Origin: Patiria pectinifera
Taxonomy: Eukaryota; Echinodermata; Asteroidea; Valvatida; Asterinidae
Assembly (NCBI GenBank): GCA_029964075.1
Contig: CM057141.1
Location: 4,898,001 to 4,962,000, forward strand
Direction: 5' to 3'
Length of the DNA: 64,000 nucleotides
Of this stretch, positions 31,982-44,500 are shown piece by piece (positions within the stretch are counted from its first letter, which is position 1; each line of letters starts with the position of its first letter). Below the pieces are notes generated by a model, which ran no database searches, was not told the DNA's origin, and was given only the letters and a program-made list of their open reading frames with translations. Made by a program: the position numbers and the translations under genes.

Positions 31982-34594
31982 GTTTTTGACTGTTCTTCTG
32001 TAAAAGGCCGCTATTTCTTAACTTGCTCTTTATTTTCACTATAAAGTCATCTCCTTATGAAAATAGTGATACATCACTGGTACATATATAAACAGACAAC
32101 TTTAAATATGGATGTACATTTGCTTTGTCTGGACTAGATACTGGTACAAATGTTTAGTCTCAACTCTCTCAGTACTATTGTATCAACTGCAGCAAATAAA
32201 ACTGAGAATCAGGTACAGTCTACAGGAAGTATTTTCTCTGACTATTGGCAAATTTGAAATTATGCCATCAATCCTCAGTGTCCTACAGTGACTTAGCATT
32301 GAAAGCCTTTACTTGGATGTATCAATTTGTGTAGGCTTTAATCAAAACCCACGCTTACAATCTCAGTTATTCAAGCCTTAGCAAAAAATCTATTCTTCGA
32401 CATGGTAAAAAAAAGTACCAATATCTGCCCTAGCTTGCAACAGAAACTGGAAAAGCCCACTTTATGACATCCTGCAGGAAAGACTGGGTGTGCCATAAAA
32501 TCATTGAACAGGATAAAATAGAACGCTTTTATTTGGCTTTGAAAACAAACAACACATAAGCATCAAATTACTGGGCTCACCCATGACATTTAAGAACTGC
32601 AATCACCAAAACGCAACAATTTGCAACAATGATTGAAACCAGACTTAGCCAATCCCGAATCCTGTTCTATTAATGAAGATCTATGCAAATAAAACCATGC
32701 AGCAAAGGTTAAAGACAGCCCACTTTAAACACAAATTGGCCAAGAATTTTCCAATAATGCCAGCAAAACAAAATCACATTATTAAGTTTCCTAAATTTAA
32801 TTTAAAATAAGTTATTGGATAATTGGTTATATTCCAAGCACTTAACTCCCCAGAAGACAGTAAAAAAGCAGCGTTCAAAAGTGGTCTAGTGTAGTTTACA
32901 AATAGCTGCAAACAGTGGTTTACGTTCAGATAAATAGATTCAAGTTACAAGGCTAAACAATGTCCCAATATAAAGCTCCCCCTTGAAACAAAAGAATGCG
33001 AAGGCTACAAAAGCACAAAACCGGGCTGGGGGACAAAAATAGCTGATGAAAATCTTGTGGATTCTGATAAAACTTTTGTAGGGTCCTTCCATGGTAAAAA
33101 CCTTGCAAGATTCACAACTCACAGAGACAGAAACACAGACATGCAAAATTGACTTTGATGATAGATATATTGGTCATAAACAGACACTAATTGGTGTGAG
33201 GGTTTCACTTTATGGCGGCACAAGTAAACTGTGCCATAAATATCCCTATGGTCAAATCAGTCCACTTGATAACTCACAGTTTTATGGCCAACACAGACAT
33301 GTAATGTGTTAGGCAGCTTTCCAAGGTTGGCCCCCAACCTCCCTCATACACAATTTAAAGCTGGTAGAATTGGAAACAAATCCATGGGTCATTCTATATT
33401 TTTAGGGTCTAAAGTGTGACATTTTTCATGTCCCTGTTACTTCTAAACTTTTTGATTTGCCATTCATGTTATACATGTAACAATACCATTAAGGAGACAC
33501 ATTATCGTAATTTCTTCGCACGATGGGAGACATCGGTCATTAAGGAGACATTTTCATGTCTCCCTAATGTTACAGCCCCCCTTTAGAAGCAAAATTTTGC
33601 TATCGCAATTATATTTTATATTTTTTTTTGCTCGTGGTCTAATTAGTAAACATACCGAAATTCGTGGAAAAAGGACAAGGAAATATTGGGTTAGGGCACA
33701 TTTAAGTTTGAAAAATTTTGTGCATAAGTCTATGGGGATGTCTCCCAAATATCCAATCCAGGGTAATAATAATAATTATTATTATTTTTTGTGGGGGGAG
33801 GGGGGGGAGACTTTAGTAGTTTGCTATTCATAATCACTCTTGGAAGAGTGACTCCAGAAGTACACAATCCCTGATGTCAGATATGACAGGGACAGAAAAA
33901 CAGGGGACCCTATACCAGAATGTCTTAGATTCAAATGTTCAACTTTTTCATTACACTGAAAACCAAAAACCAGCAAATTAAAGTCGCAATCCAACACTAA
34001 GCTCTGTCAAATCAAATATTGCAAATCTGAACATTGATCGAAAGACTATTTCTTAATTCTTAAGCCTCACTGTTGGGTTGTCAGATGCATTGGGGCCCAA
34101 TAGAATAACTGAAGGGTTTTAAAGTCTTATTCCAGAACTGAGGAAAAGACGAAATCGATCAGTTCAACTTAAGATTTTTACTGCAAGTTGGTCACAAATT
34201 TCACATTTCTTGAGGCAAATCTAGAATGCATTCTTTGAATCAATGTCCATTGTTATAAGAACAAATGTTTAGCACGATTCATGGACCGCTGTTCACCTGG
34301 CTGCATTCAGTTTTAACCTGATAAATCTGACTTATTCCCCTGGAGAAATACAAGAACTGACAGCTTTCTAAAGGCTTTTTGCTTCAATAAAATAATAAAA
34401 ACTGACATATGCATGGAAGTCTGGACTACATTTAGAGAAGTGCTCTGTGGAGTCTGTGCATGGCCCAGTTCTACTCAAATGTGTTGATCAATCGTGTGAC
34501 AGAATGTTCCCGGTGTATTCAGCATGACTTCGTGTAAATGCAAGTTAGATAAATTCTGCCAGAACTGGAGACTATAGTTTAACTTCTGAATTGT

Positions 34595-34866
34595 TACCTC
34601 CACTTCATCGGATTTTGGTGGTTGGTTGGTTAATTGGTTGGTCGGTTCCTCTGATGTTAACAAGATGACTCAAAACGTTATGGACGGATTTGCATGAAAT
34701 TGTTCTTAGGTGTGTACAAATCAATTAGATTTTGGAAGTGTCTGGATTCAGGATTTTTAAGGATTCTTCACCATTTATGGGGGTATTTCTTTTGGGTGTA
34801 CTGACAATACAGCAGAAAATCATTTAGCCTTGGCGGAGGTTTGCGCCCTCTGAGTGCTTTCCAGTT
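34595..34866 (+). mobile_element. ACCTCCGCC-type interspersed repeat, copy 2
   Basis: It begins ACCTCCACTTCATCGG and ends GGCGGAGGTTTGCGCCCTCT then GAGTGCTTTCC. The order of blocks matches the copy at 20664. The ends form imperfect inverted repeats (ACCTCC/GGAGGT). Confidence 0.75.
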
Positions 34867-35029
34867 GACTTTGTTACGGATATTAATTGTTGGTCCATTG
34901 GGTAATGAAGTTGCATTCAAACTACAATACAATGATGACACAAACACATCCCCCATTATTTGATATACATATATTTTCATTGTTCTATAGAAGGGTGAAA
35001 AAAAAAAAATGTACAAATAGAAATGCACT

Positions 35030-35220
35030 CGATATGTACTCCTGAGTACTGGAGTCGAGTACCGAGTACCAAACCATCGAGTCCGTGCAGAATTCGAGTA
35101 CAAAGAATCGAGTACAGGCCAAGTCCAAATAATTTTTCGAGTACTGATAGTCGAGTTCGGGCCGAGTACTTGTGTGTACTCGAGTTGTACTGGAGTATGA
35201 GTACGAGTACAAGTACTCCA
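35030..35220 (+). repeat. GAGTAC/CGAGTA-rich degenerate tract
   Basis: Over 15 GAGTAC or GAGTCG hexamers with variable spacers occur in 190 bp, ending TGGAGTATGAGTACGAGTAC. The open frames across it are repeat-driven. Confidence 0.75.
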
Positions 35221-37649
35221 ACACTGAAATTTGAATACAAACAAAAACTTTAAATTGAAAAACAAAGGTCATCTCAAAATATTTTAGGGTTGAGGCTTGG
35301 ACTTTGAAAGACCAACTCCTTATCTCTGTGCTGATGACTGTCAGTAAAATTAGATTGAAGACTAAAGAATGGGCTTGAATGAACTTTTAAAATAAAAAAG
35401 TGCCGAGATAACATTTGAAGTTAGCATGGTTATAAATAGTATTGTACAAAGCTCTCTATTTTTTCCAGAGCTTGGAGGAAGTGTTCATGTGAATAGGTCT
35501 TTTAAAGGTAAAAAGTTCAAAATCAATAAATCCACTCAAGTTGAAATACCTTTATTTCAACATTTCAAGATTCAAGACCACCTGCCCACTAAATAAAAAA
35601 AAATGTTGAATTCATGACCAATAAAGTCTTCAGTTCAAGTTACAAGCAATAATTCTGGAACAAAACCCAATGACTTGCCACCATAAAAACGTACCCCATG
35701 GAACTCACCCTTTAAACAACCCCTGAAATAAAGAATGGGCAAATGTAATTAATAACCAACGCATGGACTGGTAATAGTGCTTCCTTTATGGGCCCAGGAC
35801 CCCTGACGCTCATTAAGAATTTTCACATGAGAGGAAGCCTGCCAACCTGAACGGATCCAGCGCATATTTCAGAGCTAATTTATGCCATCTTGGGGAGTGT
35901 GACAGCTGTACATTTGGCGAGTAATTTCTTTCTAGACTTTTTTTACCAATGTGCTGGAGGAAATATTCTGACCCCATAGGCTCAAAGGCTTGCTATAAAT
36001 ACCGTGGAACTGCAGAACAAAAAGGAACGTGAAATACAACTTCCTAATCCAACTTGATCTCGCTCTCAACGTGCTCTCAATGGTTCAACTTTGCAAACTC
36101 AGTGGCCACATTCAAGCCATAAGTCAAAAGTTGATTTTCAAACTTACAAACAGATTTATATTTTGAATCACGGTGTTTGTAAATCAACATTGACAAGATC
36201 TTGGTAATAACAATTTGAGTTTTGAGACTGTAAGTAGCAAACTCATAGACCAGAAATTGTCCACGACTAAAAATTGTAGCCAATATTTCATTCTATAGCT
36301 CAGAATAGCTGATTCAATGACTCCAAACTCGAAAATGTTTAAATGATGATCTTTTTCTAAAAGAAAGGCTGGTTTAAGTGGTCAGAAATTGCCTCAGATC
36401 ACACCACAGAGCATCTTGAAATCCAAATTTGTCCGGGCCCTTAAGCGGGCCTCGGACCCCACGCCGTAAGGGCTTCGCGCTCGCATTAGTTCTGATCAAG
36501 GTATGCCCCCTACTTTTGAGAAGCGATTGACCCCCTTGTAACAACGGATAACAAAAAGGACGTTTTCATAATGGTGTTGCATGTGTGCAATTGATTCTCA
36601 ACTCAAAGCCTTGCCCTTGAGACTAGTTAAGCAGTAGGCCTATTGAACAAAAATAGGCCCGATGTTGCATGCAAATAAACACAATCAATTTCCAAAATTG
36701 AAAACAAAATGCCCATTGGAAGTCAACTAGCCATGCTGATGGGAATAACACATGCAGCTTATCTGCTTAAAGCATTTACCATATTCATCCCACTTCCCAC
36801 TCCCAACATTAAGTCAACATGTTTATGTGTCACTGAGCGTGTTGTGGTATACTTGAGGAAGCCACTTTGATTTCCTTCATTTGCAGTCTCGGTCCCGTGA
36901 AGATTTACAGAGACAGTTCAAAACACTTATCAAGGTCACCTGATGCACTTGACAAGCTGACTGAAAGGAAATATTACATTACGGTTGAGCAGGACAGGAA
37001 TTTTAGAGGTCTGCTTATCTTAAAAAGTGTCATCAAAATAGCATCGTGATCAGTTGGATCTTGTACAAGCAGACGGAATGCGTTAGAGATAGTGTCAGAG
37101 ACTGGTTGAAAATGTGTGGGTACATAGAAGAACTCATATGTACAAGCACAATATTTTAGGGCCCCCCCCCCCCCAAAGTTCTGCTTCCGGTTACCCTACC
37201 TACCCTATATTGACAGCCCCTACCCTAAATTATTTGGGCGAGAAATATGAGTGGAAAAAAAAACCCGAAAACCATCAATTACTACCTTTTCCCCTTGACT
37301 ACACGCACACACCGCCATATGATCGTACACACACACAAAAATTGGCAAAAAAAAAAAATCCCTACCTATGAGTACCTACCCTATTTTCAAATGCCATGTA
37401 ATCGAAAGCAGATTTTTTTTTTGGCCTTACTTTTTAGACTAGGGCCTATTTATTTTATTTTCAAAGAAAAACTTGAGAAGCCACCATTTTCTAGAATGAC
37501 CACTTGCATTTTTCATTTTACCGAGATAAATTGAGAGAAGTTTTTTTGGGGGGGGGGGGTGGGGAATTCCCCCCAAAATATGAGGTATTCAAGTCAGTTT
37601 TAATTAATGCATATAAGTGAATAAAATAGACCGCGTTTGGAAATGCCAC

Positions 37650-37850
37650 TCCATGGCACATGTTCTGAGCCCAATTTTATGCAGATGTTATGCAGGAAAA
37701 ATTTTCCCAGCAAATGTACATGCTTAGCATACATTGGCTGGGAACCGGCCACAAGCAGTAATCTTCACATGATATTTTGGCTGGTTTTGGCTGTCAGCCA
37801 ATATTTCATGTTAAGCGAATTTCTCTGATTAGCATCCCCAAGAAATTGGC
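37650..37850. mobile_element. Possible diverged member of the GGGCCAATTTCAT family
   Basis: GAGCCCAATTTTATGCAGAT, ATGCTTAGCATACATTGG and GATTAGCATCCCC fit the family layout. The match is weak. Confidence 0.35.
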
Positions 37851-38429
37851 CGCCGATTTTTTTCTGCACCTGTTCCACGAGGTGCCAATGTCAGTTCCTG
37901 ACCACGCCCCCACTAACTTTAGCGAGATTTGATTGGTTGATAATCAGCGCGCCGTGTCATTGTGAGTGACACGCATGTACTGGTTGAGTGCGATTGACCG
38001 ACGCGTTGTACGATGCCGCTTGTGTATACCGTGTGTATACACAGTGTACTGTACATGTGCATGTACATGTACATAGTACATGTACTGTACATGTACATTT
38101 CGGGTTATTCATCCATTACGCACGTGTGATATTGCAGGCATATCAAAACGTACGTGCGTGTAGTGATTTCGGATCAGTCGTGGACATAACACTGATCTCG
38201 TAGTGATAACCATTTGTCATCACTCGCCTCTGCTTCAGAACATTTTGACATTTCCAGTTCAACTACCCCGTTTTCGATCTGCATTGTAACCATGTGTCCC
38301 GAGTCAAACGTCAAAATTCTGGCACCCACTTCTTGACACAAGATGCGTTTCATCCTTTCGTAAGATTTCAAGTCGAGGATAAAATCGTTTCACGTGAAGT
38401 CGTTTTTTTCCCCGTTCTATCGCTAAACC

Positions 38430-38559
38430 ATGGAGCTACGTGTTCTGCAGCCCATCGGGTCGATCTTGGTGTCTGCATCGCTAATGATGCTGGTTGGATT
38501 TAGTCAAGGTGCGATGAAAAATGCGGGGAAGGTTTCCTCCAAACCAAGGCAAGATTCGG
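38430..38559 (+). CDS. First coding exon: signal peptide of the beta-lactamase-like protein
   Basis: The exon begins with ATG in the context aaccATGG (good Kozak) and encodes 43 codons plus one base. MELRVLQPIG is followed by a hydrophobic stretch SILVSASLMMLVGF, with likely cleavage after SQG or SQGA. A perfect donor GTAAGT starts at 38560. The split codon (G|AT, Asp) joins in frame to the long exon at 49386. The pairing is inferred from phase, signal-peptide logic and the absence of a better candidate between them. Confidence 0.72.
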
Positions 38560-41500
38560 GTAAGTCTTATTTATTTTTCATAAATTCTTCATGATTTCAG
38601 ATGTATATCATAGGTATAATACCTTTGAGTGAATTTGGTATATAAACATCACCGAAGTGAAAAATCAATGCAAATCCGCCGTTACAAAAATATAATGCAA
38701 ACCGAACAGTTTAATGACGCGATAAGAATATAGTGTGCACGTGCTATACCGTTTACTGTAATCTCTAAATTTTAAGCAAATCGTAGTAGCTAATACTAGG
38801 CTGGTATACATGCTAAGCTAACAAATCCTGTTGGTAATTAGTGTTGCTACCGGTGTGTCAATTAGGAAGACAAGCCGGGCAACATCTTGCTGAGATGCTG
38901 ACAAGCGTTGCGCGGTAACAGCCACGTTGACGGATGATAAAGATGATTGAAAATGTATTTTTGGTGAGCCAGGTATATCAATAGAACAACTGTCTTTAGC
39001 TGGTTTCTTTCTCTGATTTTCCCCATTATTGCTAAGGTCGTCGAGACTCGTAATAAACTGTGTAAAGATTTTCATGAAGGGCAAGAACTTGATGCAAATT
39101 TGCGAAATATATACCTGTAAAAGTATGGGAAATTATAAAAGAGAGCCGTTTTTAATTTTGTCTGCCGAGTGCCGGTATAGAGTTGCAATGTTTGCTTTAT
39201 GAGAAAAGGCGACGCTTTCCTCTGTGGACGAACCAGAAACTTCAAAGGCAAGCTTTAAAGCTCCATGCTGAGACTACGTTTTGCAATACCGTCGAAAAAA
39301 ACACACGGACGACCGACTTGAGCGAGTGTGGAGAATCGATGATAGAAAAATATTGAAATCGATCACGGTCTTACTAGGCAAGTAGTTATATTATGAAAAC
39401 ATGAATCAAACGCTGGTTAGAGGAAATGATCGTTGCAGTTCGAAAGAATTTTTTTATGATCTGCATTAACAATATGTTGCCATTTGGAATGGAATTTCTA
39501 GAGCTAAGGCCAGCCCGTGACGGGGCGTCTTCTAGAACTAGAAGAAGACCTCGGACTGAGAGGGCTGCCGTTGTTTAATCAAAGTTTATACAAGATCTGG
39601 GATAATCTTGAGGATTTGAGAAGATTAGGGGTACCATCTTGTTCTGAAAGTAGACCTCGGGCTGAGTGGACTGTGTTGTTAAATCAAAGTTTATAAGAGG
39701 GATTAAGAGATCTGGGATAATCTTAAGGATTTGGGCAGATTAGGGGTACCATCTTGTTCTGAAAGTAGACCTCGGGCTGAGTGGACTGTGTTGTTAAATC
39801 AAAGTTTATAAGAGGGATTAAGAGATCTGGGATAATCTTAAGGATTTGGGCAGATAGGAGGGTGCCTTCTAGTTCTAGCTGAAGTAGACCTCGGACTGAG
39901 TGTAGGGCCTACTGGTGTTGTTTAATCAAAGTTTGTAAGAGATTCGGCATTATCTTAAGGATTTTGGGAAGATCAGAGGCTGTTTTTTACCTCTATAGAA
40001 GAAGTAGACCTCAGGGTGAGTGATTGCAGTTGTTTAAACAAAGTTTATAAAAGATCCGGGATTATCTTGAGGATTTGGGAAGATCAGGGGGAAGGACAGC
40101 AAAGTGCGAGCCAGACAATAACAAACTGTGATAGACAGCTCAAAGTAAGCTTCGGCAATGCCAATGTTATAAACATCATTGCGTGTACCAAGCAAGGACA
40201 CTGGCTAATTTTGAAAATCTGAAGATAAAGATAGTTCATGGTTTGGGGGTTAATTGAAATCGCTGGACTGTTTCCTCGCGTCATTTTCCTGACAAACAAC
40301 TTGACAGACGCTTGGATTGAGGTTTTATCTAAAAGGTCGATGGGATGATTGAGATCAATGGCTTCCCAGGTCGAATCTCGTTAAATTATCCGCTAGCAAT
40401 TAACGCCTGATAGCGCCGATAGATTAGGTTTTACGGCTGTTGTGTTTTGGCGTTTCACATGAAGGCATGGGTGTCCGTTCAATCAGAGAAATCTTCGGCG
40501 GCAGGTCAGGCCGTCCAATGGTCAGGCGCTTCCGATTAAACACGTTGTGTTCTTTCACGCGATGACCGTTTTGCATAATTTCCCAAGCGTGAGAAATCCT
40601 CTGAAGCATCGGGTTGTGTTAAATAGGGGCTAATCACGTTTACTTAACGGTTCCGTGGCTTCTTTGTTACAATTAACTGAGCGTTGATTATTTCTCAGTT
40701 GTAGTCCAGTGCCTCCTAAGACTTGTGGAAACTCAAAAGGGGAAGGCGAATAATACTTTTGTGTGTATCTGTGTGGCCCAAAACACCAACGAATCGCTTG
40801 TTAATTCGACAAAGACGTAGGAAGGCGTTTTTCACAACTTGGTACTCTCTCTTTGTCTGCTCACAGTGGTCCACGCCATGACTTCAGGCTTGTAATGCAT
40901 ACTAGAACGCAGAAGGTTTCAACATTCAATGTATATAGGCCTATATAGCGTGTCTTGGCTATCTTTCTTTCGGCTGTCGGATCAATTGGAACACACAGGA
41001 CGGAAGCAGTTCATACACCTTCGCTACCGTTCTTTGCTGGACGGCTTCCGGCATGGGTTTTAATGAAAAGTACACCAGGTTGTGGGTTTACAACACGCCC
41101 GGGTCTTTTCAGCTCTCACATAATCATTGTCTCTTTTCCTTCCTCCATGCTTTTCCCGATAGACTATACTCAGTCGGTCGGTATTAAACCGAGAACTCGA
41201 CCCATCAAACCCCGACGGAATGTTTTGTTAGGAATCTGTCAGGATGGGAACAGTACCCCTAAAACTGACAGTCTTACACTGGGTTGGCACACCTCCAGAA
41301 TCAAAGTCAGTATGTGCAGTTTTCCATATGTTGGAATTTGCAAGGATGGGTATAGTACTATAGTTCCTAGCATAATCATGCTAGGGAGTTAGTTAAACTT
41401 TTTTTACAAGACCACCCATGGAGATCTACGTGCTGAATTAGAAATAAATCTTTTGAGTTGGATGAAAAACTTTGACATGGTGAAATTGTAATTTGCCATT

Positions 41501-44500
41501 CGGGGTAAACTCTCAATGCACTATTTTATAATCGTGAAAGCTTTTAATTCTCGAAACTAGTGCTTTTGGCTGTGAATTCAGCACTGCTACAGTGCTAGAG
41601 GTTACCGTTTTGTTTGTCTCGTACTTTGGTCGCTCTGCCCAACAATTTTCTTTTCAAGAGTGTACTTGATAATCACTTGGAGTACCAATTATGGTTATCT
41701 GTGCATACAGCCATGTATTCACAGCGCGTCAACCAATACATTTTATCCGTATGAAAAACACCCCAGGAATGCAAAAAACGCGCCACTAAAACGAGAGCTA
41801 CCTTCAGCTTTCACAAATGAAAAAAAAAATGTTCTATTAAATTTTGCTCAGATAATTATTATGTGCAATGGGATATTTGATTCATAAACCATGCAATTAA
41901 TGAGGGTTTTAAAGACAGTCTACACGTAGTACGTCAACATAGGCCTGTATACTAGTATAGATAATCAACATACGTTTCAAATCTTGATTTTTGTTTTCCT
42001 CAGTTAAATTTTCAATGTTCCCGGTGATTTTCTATAAGGGATAGGACACAGTACATGTCACAATGCAGACCCCAAAATGCACAAACAGTTTTTCCAGTGC
42101 CCCTCTTGACCCCAAATCCGATATCATACAGACCAAACAAATGTATTTATTAATAAATAACAAAACATACACCGTCTGAATAGCGGGATCAAAGTTTGAA
42201 TTTTGGGAGTTTAAGTCGACCAGGTTCGTCACAGGCAATTCGTGTGTATACGCGGCGTGAATATTAAAAAGAAATAGTACCGGTATCAAATGCCAAAAAC
42301 ATTCAATTGGGTAAATTTTGAAGTTTCTTTTTAATTAATAGATGTATGAATGTTTTCATGTACTATCAGGAAGACTTTTTTATTGAAAGTGGATGTACAT
42401 GTACGTACGTCACATGAGTAGACTTGAAGAAGAACAATGAGAAAAGAGTTTGTGGTACTGGTAGTGCAGAACCACTGACCTCTTCGTTTCGATAAGAGTG
42501 CGAACAGTCTTCAGAGGAGCTTCACATGTTTAAACAACGGCCGTTTAGTTGCAAACGCGTCTTTTATTAACGGGGAGAAACATTGCAAACGCACATGAAA
42601 CCATACGTACAGGTTACCGTTTGAAAATGCATCGCAAAACAGGGCAACGCTGAAGGAAACTTGGGTCATTTATCATCGATTTTCGAGGATGAAGTTAATT
42701 CAATTTTTGTTCAACTAAGCAAACTTTTCTGGGTAGCTGCATCAGTTTGGTCTCAGTGACGTGGTCCGTATAGATCTACGGACATAATAACAAAACCACT
42801 GTGGCTCACACGCTTTGTACAAAAGAAAAGATCTTGCGTGTCAAACTTGACCACTGAATAGCTCTTTGGACTTCCTGTCATTATAATAGTGACGATGTTC
42901 ACAACTCATCACAATTTATTTGCTGACCGTAAAACCGTCGACCAAACCGCGAACCCTGCCCAGAAAACATGCAGGGCTAAAATGCCTTTGTTATACCAAG
43001 AGAAGGGGCCAGATAACACAACAACTCCGAGCGTCCTAAGTTGAGGGTTAAAATCCTCGCAACGGGAGTGAAAGGTGCCTGTGAATTGAGGTGGTAAGGA
43101 TTTCCACTTCGTCTTGTGCTGGATGCAGATCCCCTACTCGCCAGCAAGAGGGCATTTTAGGGCATCTCGGTAGGGTGTAAATGGGGGTTTGGAAGTATCT
43201 TAAAGGGTCTTTGAAGTGTGGGTTGTGAGGGACGAGATTTAGTAAGTGTTTAAAGACAAGTAGACGGAGCTCTGTCCCCCCCCCCCCATTATAACGAGGG
43301 GGATAAGCCGTGACAGTTTGCTGAAGTCGATGACAGAAACTGATGAGAATCAAGCTAGGTGCTTACACAACTTGGAATTTTCTAACACTGTACAGTTGTA
43401 TGGGTTTTTTTTCCATTTCTGCATAGCGAAGTCATTCATTGTGTTGGGCCGGGGCCCTACTCTTAAACTTCGTGAACCAAAAACAAGGTCAGTTTGTTAA
43501 CTAATTTCAAGGCGGACCTTTACACCAATACGTCAAATTCGGGGGTATATCAAAAGGCCGAACTAAACATTTAAAAGGTTGCGAGTATTCACTTTTGTCA
43601 CAGTGGTTTCAATGCAATTTTGGGCACCCCGGGCGAACAATTATTTTGCCCTCCTAATACAGCACAATTTAGGGCCGGCTCTTTTAAAGCAATTATTTAA
43701 CACAGCCGCAGGACAAGCTTTACTTTGGGAAATAAATCATAATAAAACTTAGGAACCTATCCCTTTTTGTGATAAACTGTACAATTCTTCTTTGTTAGTG
43801 TATTGTACTTGTTGGCCCCCTAAGAACAAACAGGAATTCAGCATGGACGGCCGATTCAGTCCTGGTTGTATTGTGTTGGTCCATGGCGATAACAATAAAG
43901 CGCCCGTAACAATTTGTTGATTTTAGGAAAACTGACCCTTCGAGAATAGACTCCCATATCAGTAGACTTGCAAGCTAGCCACCTGGGAATGACGAACCAT
44001 GAACCCATCTACTCGGGCAGAAATGACAATGGCGTATATATAATATACCCCGACAGGTAGACGGCTACTGGTCTCCTAGTCTCGATCTCAGTCGCCATGA
44101 ATTCACAATGCACAATGCTTTAGCACAGTCACTAGTCTGGTATGCTTTTTTTGTTCATCATCATCGATCGAGCGGCGCACCCAGACTCCGTCTTTTTGAA
44201 GAATGTTAAACGAAGCGAATGTCATCAGTCTCTAAATTGCTACTCACTTAGATACATTTTGTACGCTGGAACGAGTGCTGGGCAATTGAAATCTACCGGA
44301 TTGGGTCAATACATCCTTAGCTTTTCTAAATGTATGCACATCAGCAGCTCCCCATCCCTCCATCAAACTACTTTTCCCCACAAAATCATTGTCTGCAAAA
44401 TAACTGCAGTGAAATGGGCGAATTAACATTTATAGGCCTATATCATTTCTTTGTTTAATTGTAGATTTCCTTGTGATCTTCGCGTACTGAGATCCGAGAC

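Larger units (their letters stand above)
28558..38429. other. Intergenic region rich in small transposons
   Basis: No gene is supported between the two loci. It holds three telomere-core elements, a nested pair of palindromic MITEs (29633-30072), CAATTTCAT-type elements (30165-30352, 37650-37850), a CCTCC-type repeat (34595-34866), a GAGTAC-rich tract (35030-35220), a GGAGACAT inverted repeat near 33545-33575 and an ACATGTAC palindromic tract near 38050-38098. Stretches such as 32000-33480, 33850-34590 and 35230-37600 show nothing I can name. Confidence 0.5.

Noticed and set aside
34768..35265. 165-residue minus-strand open frame
   Set aside because: It reads through the GAGTAC tract and part of an interspersed repeat.
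40955..41392. 145-residue plus-strand open frame in the beta-lactamase-like gene's intron
   Set aside because: There are no family motifs, the residue composition is non-protein-like, and no credible acceptor and donor fit the gene's phase.
43048..43353. 101-residue minus-strand frame considered as a LINE fragment
   Set aside because: It lacks the WNxLP or FADD-type motifs of reverse transcriptases, and a poly-C run interrupts it.
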